Below, in pieces: positions 7,955 to 17,670 of a DNA stretch of 37,451 nt; the stretch's first letter is position 1, and each line of letters starts with the position of its first letter. Made by a program: the position numbers and the translations under genes. Source of the stretch: Anaerolineae bacterium (GTDB taxonomy: Bacteria; Chloroflexota; Anaerolineae; CG2-30-64-16); assembly GCA_026645775.1 (NCBI GenBank), contig JAPKMS010000446.1, forward strand, positions 1 to 37,451, written 5' to 3'. The notes under the pieces were generated by a model. That model searched no databases. It saw nothing but the letters and a program-made list of their open reading frames with translations, and had not been told where the DNA came from.

Positions 7955-10225
7955 GTGTTCGACTTCTCAACGTCTCAAAAGAGGACTGCCGGCGCGGCAC
8001 TTGAACGCCAGCCCAATCGATTTACGATGCTGGCTTTGGCCATCTTGCTGGTGGCCGCGGTGATGCTGCTAGGAACGGTCACCGCCGCCCATGCCGAGAG
8101 CGATGGCGTGAACGCGACGCCGCCCAGCCCCAAGTGGTTGGATCTCTTCTGTATCGGCAACGAGGAATGCGCCATCGGCGACTTCGACGGCAACGGCAAG
8201 GACGACGTGCTGACGTTTACCCGCGACACGCGCTTCGGCGCCGAGCAAGGTGACGTCTACGTGGCGCTGTCCACCGGGCTGAATTTCGGCGCGGCGCAGA
8301 AATGGTCGGACTTCTTCTGCACCGGGCAGGACGTCTGCAAAGTGGGCGACGTGAACGCTGACGGCCGCGATGACTTGATCAGCTTCGCCTACGTGACCAG
8401 CGGCGCGACCGCAGGCGACGTCTACGTGGCGCTCTCTACCGGCGCCGGCTTTGCCCCGATGGCCAAGTGGCAGGATGCCTTCTGCATCAGCCCCGAAATC
8501 TGCGAGGTCGGGGACTTCAACGGTGACGGCGCAACCGATATCGTTTCCTTTACGCGCAATTCGTACATCGGCGACCCGGTCGGCGATGTGTGGGTGGGGC
8601 TGTCCAACGGCTTCAGCTTTGCCAACGGCGTTAAGTGGAACGAGTTCTTCTGCATCGAACAGCAGCAGTGCGGTGTCGGTGACTTCGATGGCGACGGCCG
8701 GGATGATATCGCGGCGTTCGTCAAAGGAACGACATCGCCGAAGGTGTTTGTGGCGCTCTCCAACGGCTACAGCTTTGTGGATCGCAAAGTCAACGGCGCG
8801 ACAAACAATGTGTGGAACGACTTCTTCTGCTTCGGCTCGGAGACCTGCGGCATCGGGGACTTCACAGGCGACGGCAAGGCCGATGTGATCGCCTTCCTCA
8901 AGAGCACGCAGCCCGAACCCAAGGCCGGGAATGTTTACGTGGCGATCTCCAACGGCAGCCTGCTCCAATCCAGCGACAAGGAATGGAGCGACGGCTTCTG
9001 CACCGGCGCTGAAGTTTGCGGCGTCGGCGATTTCGATGGCAACGGCCATACCGATGTCATCCGCTTCCTGCGGGATACGCAGCTCGGCGATAACCGCGGC
9101 GACGTCTATGTGGCCCTGGCCGGCGGCGGCACCCCCAGCCGCGGCATCATCGGCTTCCCCGTCAGCAAACAATGGAGCGACTCCTTCTGCCTCTCCTCCG
9201 AGCAGTGTGCAGTGGGCGATGTGAACGGTGATGGCCGGGATGATGTGCTCGCCTTCGTCCGCGACACCCAAACGGGCACCGGTCGAGGCGATGTCTACGT
9301 GGCGTTATCCAACGGCAGCGGGTTCACGACGCGCCAGGTGTGGGCGGACTTCTTCTGCACCGGATCGGATGTATGCAAGGTAGCCGATGTGGACGGCGAC
9401 GGCCGGGACGACCTGGTCTCCTTCAAGCAAGGTAGCTCGCCCCAAGTGCTCGTGGCCCGCTCCAATGGCGTTACGTTTGACGCACCGGCCATCTGGCACT
9501 ACAACTTCTGCGGCAGCGGAGAAATCTGCGATCTGGGCGACTTCAACGGCGACGGCAAAGCCGATATCGTGCTGTTCAAGCGCAGCCTCTACGGCGGCAC
9601 TGCCATCGGCGATGTGATGGTCACCCTGTCCACCGGCAGCAGCTTCGGCGATGGCGCCAACGCAACGCAGTGGAACGCGCTCTTCTGCATCGGCACGGAG
9701 CAATGCGGCGTGGGCGACTTCGACGGCGACGGCCGCGACGACATCATCTCCTTTGTCCGCACGACCACGTTGCAGCCGAAGGTGTTCGTGGCGCTCTCAA
9801 CCGGGGCCAGCTTTGCGGACCGCGTGGTCGGCGGCGCGATCAACAATATGTGGAATGCGTTCTTCTGCTACGGCTCAGAGACGTGCGACGTCGGTGACTT
9901 TACCGGTGACGGCAAGGACGATGTGATCACCTTCCTCAAGAGCACCCAGGCGCTGCCGAAGGCCGGCGACGTGGCCGTGGCTCTCTCGGATGGCACTCAA
10001 CTGGTCTCTGAAAAGGACAAGTGGAACGACTTCTTCTGCCTGGGCGATGAGGTCTGTGGCGTCGGCGATTTCAACGGCGACGGAGTCGACGACATCATCA
10101 CCTTCCTGCGGAACACGCAGACCGAACCAAAGGCCGGCGATGTCTACGTGGCGACGGCGGAATACGGCGTCTACTACTTCCGCTACACGATGACCCGCTG
10201 GTGGGTGCCGTTCATCACACGGTAA
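7955..10225 (+). CDS. Secreted FG-GAP/VCBS-type repeat protein (12 repeats)
   Basis: N-terminal hydrophobic segment (LALAILLVAAVMLLGTVTAAHAES) then 12 repeats of the form W.DFFC.g.e.C.vGDFDGDGrDDi..F.r.T...GDVyVALS.G. Confidence 0.9.
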   Translation: MFDFSTSQKRTAGAALERQPNRFTMLALAILLVAAVMLLGTVTAAHAESDGVNATPPSPKWLDLFCIGNEECAIGDFDGNGKDDVLTFTRDTRFGAEQGDVYVALSTGLNFGAAQKWSDFFCTGQDVCKVGDVNADGRDDLISFAYVTSGATAGDVYVALSTGAGFAPMAKWQDAFCISPEICEVGDFNGDGATDIVSFTRNSYIGDPVGDVWVGLSNGFSFANGVKWNEFFCIEQQQCGVGDFDGDGRDDIAAFVKGTTSPKVFVALSNGYSFVDRKVNGATNNVWNDFFCFGSETCGIGDFTGDGKADVIAFLKSTQPEPKAGNVYVAISNGSLLQSSDKEWSDGFCTGAEVCGVGDFDGNGHTDVIRFLRDTQLGDNRGDVYVALAGGGTPSRGIIGFPVSKQWSDSFCLSSEQCAVGDVNGDGRDDVLAFVRDTQTGTGRGDVYVALSNGSGFTTRQVWADFFCTGSDVCKVADVDGDGRDDLVSFKQGSSPQVLVARSNGVTFDAPAIWHYNFCGSGEICDLGDFNGDGKADIVLFKRSLYGGTAIGDVMVTLSTGSSFGDGANATQWNALFCIGTEQCGVGDFDGDGRDDIISFVRTTTLQPKVFVALSTGASFADRVVGGAINNMWNAFFCYGSETCDVGDFTGDGKDDVITFLKSTQALPKAGDVAVALSDGTQLVSEKDKWNDFFCLGDEVCGVGDFNGDGVDDIITFLRNTQTEPKAGDVYVATAEYGVYYFRYTMTRWWVPFITR

Positions 10226-10245
10226 CACCGCTTCTAGATGCTGGG

Positions 10246-10272
10246 CCTGACAGGCTTAAAAAGCCTGTCAGG
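10246..10272 (+). terminator. Stem-loop downstream of the FG-GAP gene
   Basis: cctgacaggctt - aaa - aagcctgtcagg perfect 12-bp stem. Confidence 0.5.
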
Positions 10273-10288
10273 TCTGAGATTCCCCAAG

Positions 10289-10786
10289 ATGCCTGCCCAA
10301 AAACCTGTCAAGACCCTGGCTATGCGAATACTCGACGGCCAGGGAATCCCCTACCAGCCGGTAGCCTATGAGGTCGTCGATCACCTCTCTGCCAGTGAAG
10401 TGGCGCGCGTCATCGGTTTCCCGCCCGAACAGACCTTCAAAACGCTGGTAGTCCTGCCCGACAGGCCGCACGCCCGGCCCTTATTGGCTTTGCTGCCCGG
10501 CGATAGCCAACTCGACCTCAAGAAGCTTGCCACGGCCTCCGGCGAAAAGAAGGTGCAGATGGCGCCCCAGCGCGAGGCCGAGCGGCTGACCGGGCTGGAA
10601 CGAGGCGGCATCTCGCCGCTGGCCCTGATGGACAAGGGCTTCCCTGTCTTTGTGGACGAAACGGTGATCCTGTTCGATCGGATCGAGATCAGCGCGGGCA
10701 AGGTGGGGGTGGGCGTAATCGTGCCGGTCACGCCGCTGCTCTCCCTGCTGAACGCGACCCTGGCGGATCTCACGGAACTCAGATAA
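10289..10786 (+). CDS. ybaK: YbaK/EbsC family Cys-tRNA(Pro) deacylase-like protein
   Basis: YbaK-type sequence (AYEVVDHLSASEVARVIGFPPEQTFKTLVV, SGEKKVQMAP, GGISPLAL). ORF starts at 10238 but that start lies before a hairpin, so 10289 (or 10322) is likelier. Confidence 0.85.
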   Translation: MPAQKPVKTLAMRILDGQGIPYQPVAYEVVDHLSASEVARVIGFPPEQTFKTLVVLPDRPHARPLLALLPGDSQLDLKKLATASGEKKVQMAPQREAERLTGLERGGISPLALMDKGFPVFVDETVILFDRIEISAGKVGVGVIVPVTPLLSLLNATLADLTELR

Positions 10787-10807
10787 GGGCACGGGAGGAA
10801 CCGAAGC

Positions 10808-11677
10808 ATGATCGTCGTAGTGGGCGACATCGCGGTCGACATCGTCAGCACCCTGCGCACCCCCCTGCTGCGCGGCAGCGACGCGCCGGCCGACGTACGG
10901 GTGATGCCGGGCGGGTCCGGCGCCAACGTGGCGGTCTGGCTCGCGCGCCTGGGGCGCCCGGTGACATTTATCGGTCGCATCGGCGATGACCCCTTTGGCC
11001 GGTGGCTGGCCGCGGACCTGGCGGCCGAGGGGGTTCACCCCGCGCTGGTCGTGGACCCGACCCGCAACACCGGCGCGATCCAGGTGCTTGTGGAGCCGGA
11101 CGGCGAGCGCACGATGGTCCCCGATCGCGGCGCCAATGCGTTCTGGGCCGCCAGTGACGTGCCTGAGGCCCTGATCGCCGGCGCTGAACTCCTGCATGTC
11201 GTGGGGTATGTGCTGCTGGACCGGGAGAGCCAGCCCGGCGCGCTGGCCGCCATGGCGCTGGCGCGTGCCCACGGCGTGCCCGTGAGCCTCGATCCCAGCT
11301 CGCACGGTCCGCTGACCGGCCTGGGGCCGGATGGCTTCTGGGATCTGGTGGGCCGGCCCGAGGTGGTGCTGCCGAACCGCCAGGAAGCTGCCGCACTGAC
11401 TGCCGGCGCCGAAATCGATCGCGCCCGCCAGATCTTGCTGGCGCATGCCAACACAGCCGTTATCAAACTGGATCGCGACGGCTGCACGGCAACTGATGGG
11501 AGGCGGACGGTGAGCACGCCCGCCCCACACACTGCGATCGTGAACGCCACCGGCGCCGGGGATGCCTTCGATGCGGGATTTCTGGCCGCCTGGAGCGCCG
11601 GCCGCGGGCTCGAAGCAGCGTGCCGAGCCGGAGTGAGCTTGGGGACCTTTGTAGCCACCCTGTCCACCACGCGGTAG
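10808..11677 (+). CDS. PfkB-family carbohydrate kinase
   Basis: GGSGANVAVWLARLG and NATGAGDAFDAGFLAA signatures. Confidence 0.92.
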   Translation: MIVVVGDIAVDIVSTLRTPLLRGSDAPADVRVMPGGSGANVAVWLARLGRPVTFIGRIGDDPFGRWLAADLAAEGVHPALVVDPTRNTGAIQVLVEPDGERTMVPDRGANAFWAASDVPEALIAGAELLHVVGYVLLDRESQPGALAAMALARAHGVPVSLDPSSHGPLTGLGPDGFWDLVGRPEVVLPNRQEAAALTAGAEIDRARQILLAHANTAVIKLDRDGCTATDGRRTVSTPAPHTAIVNATGAGDAFDAGFLAAWSAGRGLEAACRAGVSLGTFVATLSTTR

Positions 11678-11702
11678 CACACAGCAGCCACACCTGGCAG
11701 GG

Positions 11703-12455
11703 CTAACGGCTGAGCGCCTTCCAGATCTGCTGCAAGGCCTTCACTACATCCATGCGCACCACCACATCCATCCGGTCATCGAACGGCGTCGGGCTGAGGT
11801 TGATGAGCACCAGGCGCGCCCCGCGCCGCTTGGCAAGCAAAGGCAAATCAGCGGCCGGCATCACCTCAAGCGATGTGCCAACCACCAGGAACACATCCGC
11901 AGCCAGCGCCTCCTGTTGCGCCGCACGGACTGCCTCGTAGGGCAGCGGCTCACCAAGCAGGACGACATCCGGCTTCAACGGTCCGCCACATTCGGGACAG
12001 CGCGGCGGCGCGTCAGCCTGCGCCACTCTCGTCCAAAACGCGTCAGCCGATGTACAGGCGCGGCACAGCAGGCAGGAGGCCGTTCGCACATGGCCATGCA
12101 GCTCCAGCACGCGTTGCGAACCCGCGCGTTGGTGCAATGAGTCGATGTTTTGCGTGATCAACGCGTGCAGGCGGCCGGCACGCTCCAGCTCGGTCAAAAC
12201 GATATGAGCGCCGTTCGGCCGCGCCGTCTCGGCTTTTGCGATCAAGGGACGAATCCAGCGGTAAAACTGCTCAGGGTGGTCGTGAAAGCCCCAGATCGAG
12301 GCGACTTGGAGGGGGTCGGCGTGGGCCCAGAGGCCCGACTGCTCGCTGCGGAAATCAGGGATGCCGGAGGGGGTGCTGATGCCGGCGCCGGTCAACGCCA
12401 CGGTGTAGGTCGACGCATTCAATAGATCCGCCACCCGCTGCAATTCCAACAGCAT
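11703..12455 (-). CDS. cobB: SIR2-family NAD-dependent protein deacylase
   Basis: GAGISTPSGIPDFRS, TQNIDSLHQRAGS, CLLC...CPEC zinc site, VGTSLEVMPA. Met at 12455 preferred. Confidence 0.92.
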   Translation of the reverse strand: MLLELQRVADLLNASTYTVALTGAGISTPSGIPDFRSEQSGLWAHADPLQVASIWGFHDHPEQFYRWIRPLIAKAETARPNGAHIVLTELERAGRLHALITQNIDSLHQRAGSQRVLELHGHVRTASCLLCRACTSADAFWTRVAQADAPPRCPECGGPLKPDVVLLGEPLPYEAVRAAQQEALAADVFLVVGTSLEVMPAADLPLLAKRRGARLVLINLSPTPFDDRMDVVVRMDVVKALQQIWKALSR

Positions 12456-12542
12456 AAACCCTCCCCGATGAGAGTATCCCGGCCATGGCTTCGCGGGCAC
12501 TCTAGCACAGAACCCACTGCGGCGCAAAGCCGCCACAACCGA

Positions 12543-12571
12543 TTGACACAGGTAGTATCTCAGTGTAAGAT
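12543..12571 (+). promoter_or_regulatory. Sigma70-type promoter for the CDP-alcohol phosphatidyltransferase gene
   Basis: TTGACA - 17 nt - TAAGAT. Confidence 0.7.
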
Positions 12572-12609
12572 CATTGAAGGTCGCATCAAATTTCTATCGT
12601 GGGGGGAGT

Positions 12610-13191
12610 ATGGTCACAAATCTGGCCCGAACATGGGGTGCGCGCATCCTGCAGCCTTTGGCCCAATTCCTGGGCGGCTTGGGCGTTTCGCCGAACGCGG
12701 TCACCCTTTTCGGCTTCTTCTTAACGGTCGCCGTCGCCGGAATCCTGGCCGCCGGTCATACCCAATTGGCCGGCGTATTATTGATCCTCACCCTGGGTTT
12801 TGACGCGGTTGATGGCGCCGTCGCACGAGCAACAGGCACGACTAGCCGTTTCGGAGCCTTTCTCGATTCCACCCTGGATCGGTGGGCGGAGGTGGTGTTG
12901 TTTGGAGCCCTGGTCTGGCATTTCCTGGGCGCCGGCCAGGATACAGGCGTGATCCTGGCAACCGCAGCGATGGCGATGTCCCTCTTGGTCAGCTATACCC
13001 GCGCCCGCGCCGAAGGGATCGGCGTCCAGTGCAAAGAGGGCATTCTCACCCGCTTCGAGCGCCTGGTGCTCTTGATCGCCGGCCTGATCTTCAATCTCAC
13101 GATCTGGTCGCTTTGGATCATCGCAATCCTGGCAGGCGTCACCGCCGTCCAGCGCATCTGGCTGACTTGGCAAGCAGCCCCCATCGAGTAG
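12610..13191 (+). CDS. CDP-alcohol phosphatidyltransferase family protein
   Basis: DAVDGAVARATGTTSRFGAFLDSTLDRWAE matches the D-G-x2-A-R-x8-G-x3-D-x3-D motif; ATG at 12610 after ggggggag. Confidence 0.93.
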   Translation: MVTNLARTWGARILQPLAQFLGGLGVSPNAVTLFGFFLTVAVAGILAAGHTQLAGVLLILTLGFDAVDGAVARATGTTSRFGAFLDSTLDRWAEVVLFGALVWHFLGAGQDTGVILATAAMAMSLLVSYTRARAEGIGVQCKEGILTRFERLVLLIAGLIFNLTIWSLWIIAILAGVTAVQRIWLTWQAAPIE

Positions 13192-13200
13192 CAAAACGCA

Positions 13201-13818
13201 ATGGTCTGGGCTCAACTTTTCACTTGGGCGTTATCTTTTGCAGACTTCGTCGTCTACAAAGGTGAAGAGACGCGCGGTGAAAGCCCGGAGCAGCAAGCTT
13301 TATTGGAACGCGCTTTGCAGGCCGATCCCCAGGCGCTCACCGAGATTTACGACCAGTACGTCGAGCGGATTCACAGCTACATCTACCACCGCGTGGGCCA
13401 GATGGAGCTGGCTGAGGATCTGACAGCCCAGGTCTTCATTAAGATGCTCGAGGCGATCCGATCCGGCCGGGGTTGGCGTACTACTTTTGTCGGTTGGCTG
13501 TATCGGATCGCGCACAACCTGGTGATCGATCACTATCGTCGGCGCGGCCGGGCAACCTTCATCGATATCGATGACGCCGGGCCGATACGCGCGACCGACG
13601 GCGACCCGGTCGGCGCGACCGAGTCAATCTTGGACCGCGAACACCTGCGTGCGGCACTGGATTTGTTGACCGAAGAACAGGCACAAGTGATTACGCTGCG
13701 GTTCCTGGAGGACCGAAACATTGCTGAAGTCGCACAGATCATGGAAAAGACCGAGGGCGCGATCAAGGCTCTACAATATCGAGCGGTCCTGGCCCTCCGT
13801 CGTGTGATGCAACCATGA
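13201..13818 (+). CDS. ECF-like RNA polymerase sigma-70 factor
   Basis: Region 2 (LTEIYDQYVERIHSYIYHRVGQMELAEDLTAQVFIKMLEAI) and region 4 (TEEQAQVITLRFLEDRNIAEVAQIMEKTEGAIKALQYRAVLALRR). Confidence 0.92.
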   Translation: MVWAQLFTWALSFADFVVYKGEETRGESPEQQALLERALQADPQALTEIYDQYVERIHSYIYHRVGQMELAEDLTAQVFIKMLEAIRSGRGWRTTFVGWLYRIAHNLVIDHYRRRGRATFIDIDDAGPIRATDGDPVGATESILDREHLRAALDLLTEEQAQVITLRFLEDRNIAEVAQIMEKTEGAIKALQYRAVLALRRVMQP

Positions 13819-15578
13819 GCCAGAGCAACGACGACATCCTCATTAACCTGATGGCGGAATGCAGCGATCAGATCATGACGGGCGCGACCCTCGCGTCCTG
13901 TCTGGCGCGGCATCCCGAGCACGCCGTTGCCCTGGAGCCGCTGCTGCAAACCGTGAGCGATGTTCGCCAGTTCCGCGCCGTGCCCGCGCGCGCGGCGGCT
14001 GTCGCCGCACAAAGCCGCGCGGAATTCATCGCGGCTGCGAGAGAACTTGCTCCCGCCCAGCGCTCGGCTGCGCCCGTTCCGTGGCCGCAGCGATTGGCAA
14101 CCTGGTGGCAGAAACTCCGGGCCGGATCAGCGAAGCCGGCCCGGGGCTGGAGCCAACCGCGCACCATGCCGATGGGGCTGGCCTTTGCCTTGCTGGCATT
14201 TATCCTGGCCGGCGTGCTCGCCACGGGCGCCATCAGCGCCTCGGCCAGGGCCCTGCCCGGCGACTTCCTGTATCCGATCAAGATGGCCTCCGAAAACGCG
14301 TGGGTATTGATAACACGCGACCCTGCCGCGCGGGCGGATGTGCTGGCGGAGATCGCAGACCGCCGCGTCGAGGAGGCGTTGACGATCGTCCGCATCGGCC
14401 GGCCGGCAGCCGATCTCATCCTGGAAGGCATCCTCGAGCAGATTCACGAGCAGACCTGGGTCGTCTCGGGACAAACCGTGACACTGACCGCCGAGACGCG
14501 CGTTGAGGGCCAACCGGTCATCGGCGCCCGGGTGCAAGGCCGCATGGATGCCCCAGGGGATGGGCGGCTCCTGCTCACCTACGCCAAGATCACACCGGAC
14601 GTGATGATCCCCTCGGTCCCGGCGGCTGCCGCGCCGGCGGCCGCCACGCACCCTGCGCCGACCCCGACGCCGGCGCAGCCATTGGCCAGCGGAGAATCCG
14701 TGGCCGCGCCCGCCTTCCCCACCCAGGCGCACAGCGAACCGGTCGATCGACCGAGCGTGACACCTTCCGCGACGCCGACGAGCACCCCGACCAGCACGCG
14801 CACGCGGATGCCGACCAAGACGCCCAAGCCGACCCGCCAGGCCACCCCTACCCCCATCGTCAGCCTGACCCCACCGCGCGACGCGCTCAAGCAGACGTAT
14901 TATGGCTGGGTCAAGGCGATTTCTGCCGATCACTGGACCATCGGCGATATCACAGTCGATGTCGATGGCAGCACCCAGTATCTCAACACTCCCGGCCTCG
15001 GCTGGGAGGTGCAGGTCAACATGCTGGTGCGGACAGATGGCTCATACCTCGCGCTCCAGATTATCGGCCTCCGCGCGCCCGAAGCGACGGCTGAGCCGCT
15101 GGAATTCACCGGCACAATCACGGCGATCGAGGCCCCCTGGTGGAGCATTGGTCCCTACCGCGTCAAGGTGGACGCGGAAACCCGGCTCGAAAACGATCCC
15201 CAGATCGGCGACCGCGCGTACGTCCGGGCCGAGCGTGGCCAGGGCGGTGAAATCCGGGCGCTCCAGATCACCGCACTGCTTTACGTTGAGCGGCAATTTG
15301 AAGGGGTTGTCTCGGCCTACGAAGGCGGAACGATCATCGTCGATGGCCACACGTTGATCATCGATGGCAACACACAAATCATCGGGCAGATAGTCATCGG
15401 AGTCACCGTCGAGGTCGCAGCCTGGGAGATGCCCGATGGACAATTGGTGGCCCGGGTGATCATGGTGGTGACGGTGGAGCCCACCAGCACCGGCACGCCC
15501 ACACCGACCTTCACTGCAACGCCGACGCCCACCAGCACGGGTACGCCGACACCAACCAGCACAGCAACGCCGATGTGA
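13815..15578 (+). CDS. Anti-sigma-like membrane protein with DUF5667-like and DUF5666-like repeat domains
   Basis: ATGA overlap with the sigma gene; TM segment MGLAFALLAFILAGVLATGAI; LPGDFLYPIKMASENAWVLITRDPAARADVLAEIADRRVEEA; Thr/Pro-rich linkers; repeats such as ITAIEAPWWSIGPYRVKVDAETRLENDPQIGDRAYVRAERGQGGEIRALQI. Confidence 0.8.
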   Translation: MSQSNDDILINLMAECSDQIMTGATLASCLARHPEHAVALEPLLQTVSDVRQFRAVPARAAAVAAQSRAEFIAAARELAPAQRSAAPVPWPQRLATWWQKLRAGSAKPARGWSQPRTMPMGLAFALLAFILAGVLATGAISASARALPGDFLYPIKMASENAWVLITRDPAARADVLAEIADRRVEEALTIVRIGRPAADLILEGILEQIHEQTWVVSGQTVTLTAETRVEGQPVIGARVQGRMDAPGDGRLLLTYAKITPDVMIPSVPAAAAPAAATHPAPTPTPAQPLASGESVAAPAFPTQAHSEPVDRPSVTPSATPTSTPTSTRTRMPTKTPKPTRQATPTPIVSLTPPRDALKQTYYGWVKAISADHWTIGDITVDVDGSTQYLNTPGLGWEVQVNMLVRTDGSYLALQIIGLRAPEATAEPLEFTGTITAIEAPWWSIGPYRVKVDAETRLENDPQIGDRAYVRAERGQGGEIRALQITALLYVERQFEGVVSAYEGGTIIVDGHTLIIDGNTQIIGQIVIGVTVEVAAWEMPDGQLVARVIMVVTVEPTSTGTPTPTFTATPTPTSTGTPTPTSTATPM

Positions 15579-15644
15579 ATCACCCAAGTACACAAACCGT
15601 GAGCGTCAAATGGTATATTTTTGACGAATTTGGAGCGAAAACTC

Positions 15645-15673
15645 TTGTTTTTCGGCTGATTTCATGGTAAACT
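15645..15673 (+). promoter_or_regulatory. Sigma70-type promoter
   Basis: TTGTTT - 17 nt - TAAACT upstream of 15723. Confidence 0.45.
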
Positions 15674-15722
15674 GCTCAAGGGTAGCAGTAGATTTCTGTG
15701 ATTCACACCTATCCAGATTCAA

Positions 15723-17657
15723 GTGAATCTGACCGGAGAGGGCCACGTGGTCGTCGGATTTCGTCCAAAGTTGGGCAGCTTGACAGCAATAGCAGGTGCG
15801 ATCGCCCTGGCCATCGCGATCCTGCTGGGCGCGCGGGCTGTGCCGGGCGACGCCGCCGCCCTCACGCGCACCCAGGCTTCGGAAGCGGTCCCAACACGCT
15901 TCGAGGGCTTCTTAAAGGCCCAGGGGGCGGGGAAATGGTTGGTAGGCGAAACCAGCGTACTGGTCGATGAGCGCACCACTGTGCTGGAAAAACGTGGCCG
16001 TGCCGAACCGGGCGCCTGGGTGATCGTATGGGGCACCCGCGATGAGCAGGGGGGCCTGCGGGGCGATCTGATCCAGGTTGACCGGCCGGCCGGCCGCACC
16101 GGCCCGGTCATTCAGTTTTCGGGCGTGCTGCGCAAACAGGTGGGCCCCTGGTGGGTCATCGATGATGTGCTGGTGCAGGTGCTTGATGATATCACGCAGA
16201 TCACCGGCGCACCCCGCATCGGAGACTTGTTGTGGGTAGTGGCTGAAAACCAGGATACCTCCTACCGCGGGCTGGCGATCGAGGTGCTCGCCGGCGCATC
16301 GGACGTACAGCCGGTGGAATTTGAAGGCACGATTGAAGCGCTCAGCCCGGACGAATGGCGGGTTGATGGATACCGGCTCATCTTCACTAGCAGTTCTGTG
16401 GTGAGCGGGGAACCGGCGATCGGCGCTTCGGTCGAAGTGCGCGCACTCCCCGACGCCGATGACACATTGACCGTTATCCTCGCTCGTGTGTTGGACCAGG
16501 ACGCCACGGCTGCCCTATCTGCTGCCAGTGTTGCAACGTACTCCGCATCCGATACAACAGCAGATGACAGCTCGCCTTGGAGCGCGCCCATCGCCATCGC
16601 CACGAATTTGAATCATGCCGCGCGGCCCGCGCTCGCTTACACCCCCGATCACGTCGCACACGCCCTTTGGGAAACCAATGGCCAGCTATTTTACGCCCAG
16701 CAGCAGCAGCCGCCGGACGCGGCGTGGAGCACGCCCGTGCGCGTTGCCGCCGGCAAGTCGCCCGTGCTGAAGGTGGACGGCGATGGCAGGCTGCAAGCTT
16801 TGTTCTCAAACCAATTTCTGGGCGGCTACAATATTTATCACGTGAGCTACCGGGCAGGCGTATGGACACTCCCGGTCAACGTGTCCAACACATCAGGCGC
16901 CTCATACAAACCGGCGTTAGTGGCGAATGCCGAAGGCGGCTTGGATGCGGCCTGGATGGACAACTCGCCAGGCTATTGGACCATTTATTTGGGCGAATGG
17001 GATGGCGCCTTCTGGACGAACTACCCGGTGCCGAATGCGCGAGGGCAGGCCCCGGCATTGGCCCAAGCGTCCGACGGCAACCTGTTGCTGGCCTGGCAAG
17101 AACGAGCCCCTACCCTGGATAACCCGACCGGGGCATACGCGATCTATCTCAGCGAGCTGGCAGAAACGAATCGCTGGTCAATGCCGATCAACGTATCGGA
17201 CCGGCCGGAGAGCGACGCCGAGGGCGCCGATATGGCTGTCACCGATGACGGTTTTGCTCAGCTCGTGTGGATCGAAAACGGACAGGAAGTCCGTTACTGC
17301 TTTGGCCGCGGTTTCTACTGGCCGCCCGCGGTCACTGTTGTCCGGGCGCCTGTTGCGGCACGCGGGCCGCGCATCGCGATTGAACATGGCGCAGTGCTCC
17401 ATGTTGCATGGGATGAGGGTAACTTGGTGCGCGCGGTTTCATCGACGCCCGCGCCGGGACAGTGGCCCAAGCCGACCATCGTAGCCGGTCTCGATAATGG
17501 CACCCTGCGGGATGTGCTGCTGACGTCAATGCCCGGTGGTGGCGTCGCGGTGGAGTGGGTCGAAGTATCTCAACCGGATCAGGCCGGGATTTACGCGAGC
17601 TGGCAAGCATCCAGGTTCTCACAGCGCTATTGGTTGCCCATTGCCCTGCATTCTTAA
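15723..17657 (+). CDS. Secreted protein with three DUF5666-like repeats and a C-terminal beta-propeller-like (sialidase/exo-alpha style) domain
   Basis: Hydrophobic N-terminus; repeats (GPWWVIDDVLVQVLDDITQITGAPRIGDLLWVVAEN..., DEWRVDGYRLIFTSSSVVSGEPAIGASVEVRA...); then HVAWDEG/LLLAWQE/AWMDNS-type blade repeats. GTG start. Confidence 0.75.
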   Translation: MNLTGEGHVVVGFRPKLGSLTAIAGAIALAIAILLGARAVPGDAAALTRTQASEAVPTRFEGFLKAQGAGKWLVGETSVLVDERTTVLEKRGRAEPGAWVIVWGTRDEQGGLRGDLIQVDRPAGRTGPVIQFSGVLRKQVGPWWVIDDVLVQVLDDITQITGAPRIGDLLWVVAENQDTSYRGLAIEVLAGASDVQPVEFEGTIEALSPDEWRVDGYRLIFTSSSVVSGEPAIGASVEVRALPDADDTLTVILARVLDQDATAALSAASVATYSASDTTADDSSPWSAPIAIATNLNHAARPALAYTPDHVAHALWETNGQLFYAQQQQPPDAAWSTPVRVAAGKSPVLKVDGDGRLQALFSNQFLGGYNIYHVSYRAGVWTLPVNVSNTSGASYKPALVANAEGGLDAAWMDNSPGYWTIYLGEWDGAFWTNYPVPNARGQAPALAQASDGNLLLAWQERAPTLDNPTGAYAIYLSELAETNRWSMPINVSDRPESDAEGADMAVTDDGFAQLVWIENGQEVRYCFGRGFYWPPAVTVVRAPVAARGPRIAIEHGAVLHVAWDEGNLVRAVSSTPAPGQWPKPTIVAGLDNGTLRDVLLTSMPGGGVAVEWVEVSQPDQAGIYASWQASRFSQRYWLPIALHS

Positions 17658-17670
17658 CCCGTCGCCCCGC

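Noticed and set aside
8069-9271. 400-aa minus-strand ORF opposite the FG-GAP repeats
   Set aside because: Periodic shadow of the repeated coding sequence on the other strand.
10481-11680. 399-aa minus-strand ORF
   Set aside because: Antisense to ybaK and the PfkB kinase, both with clear family motifs.
14750-14860. Thr/Pro-rich repeat tract as a possible CRISPR or satellite
   Set aside because: In-frame PT-rich protein linker (TPTSTPTSTRTRMPTKTPKPT); no regular repeat-spacer structure.
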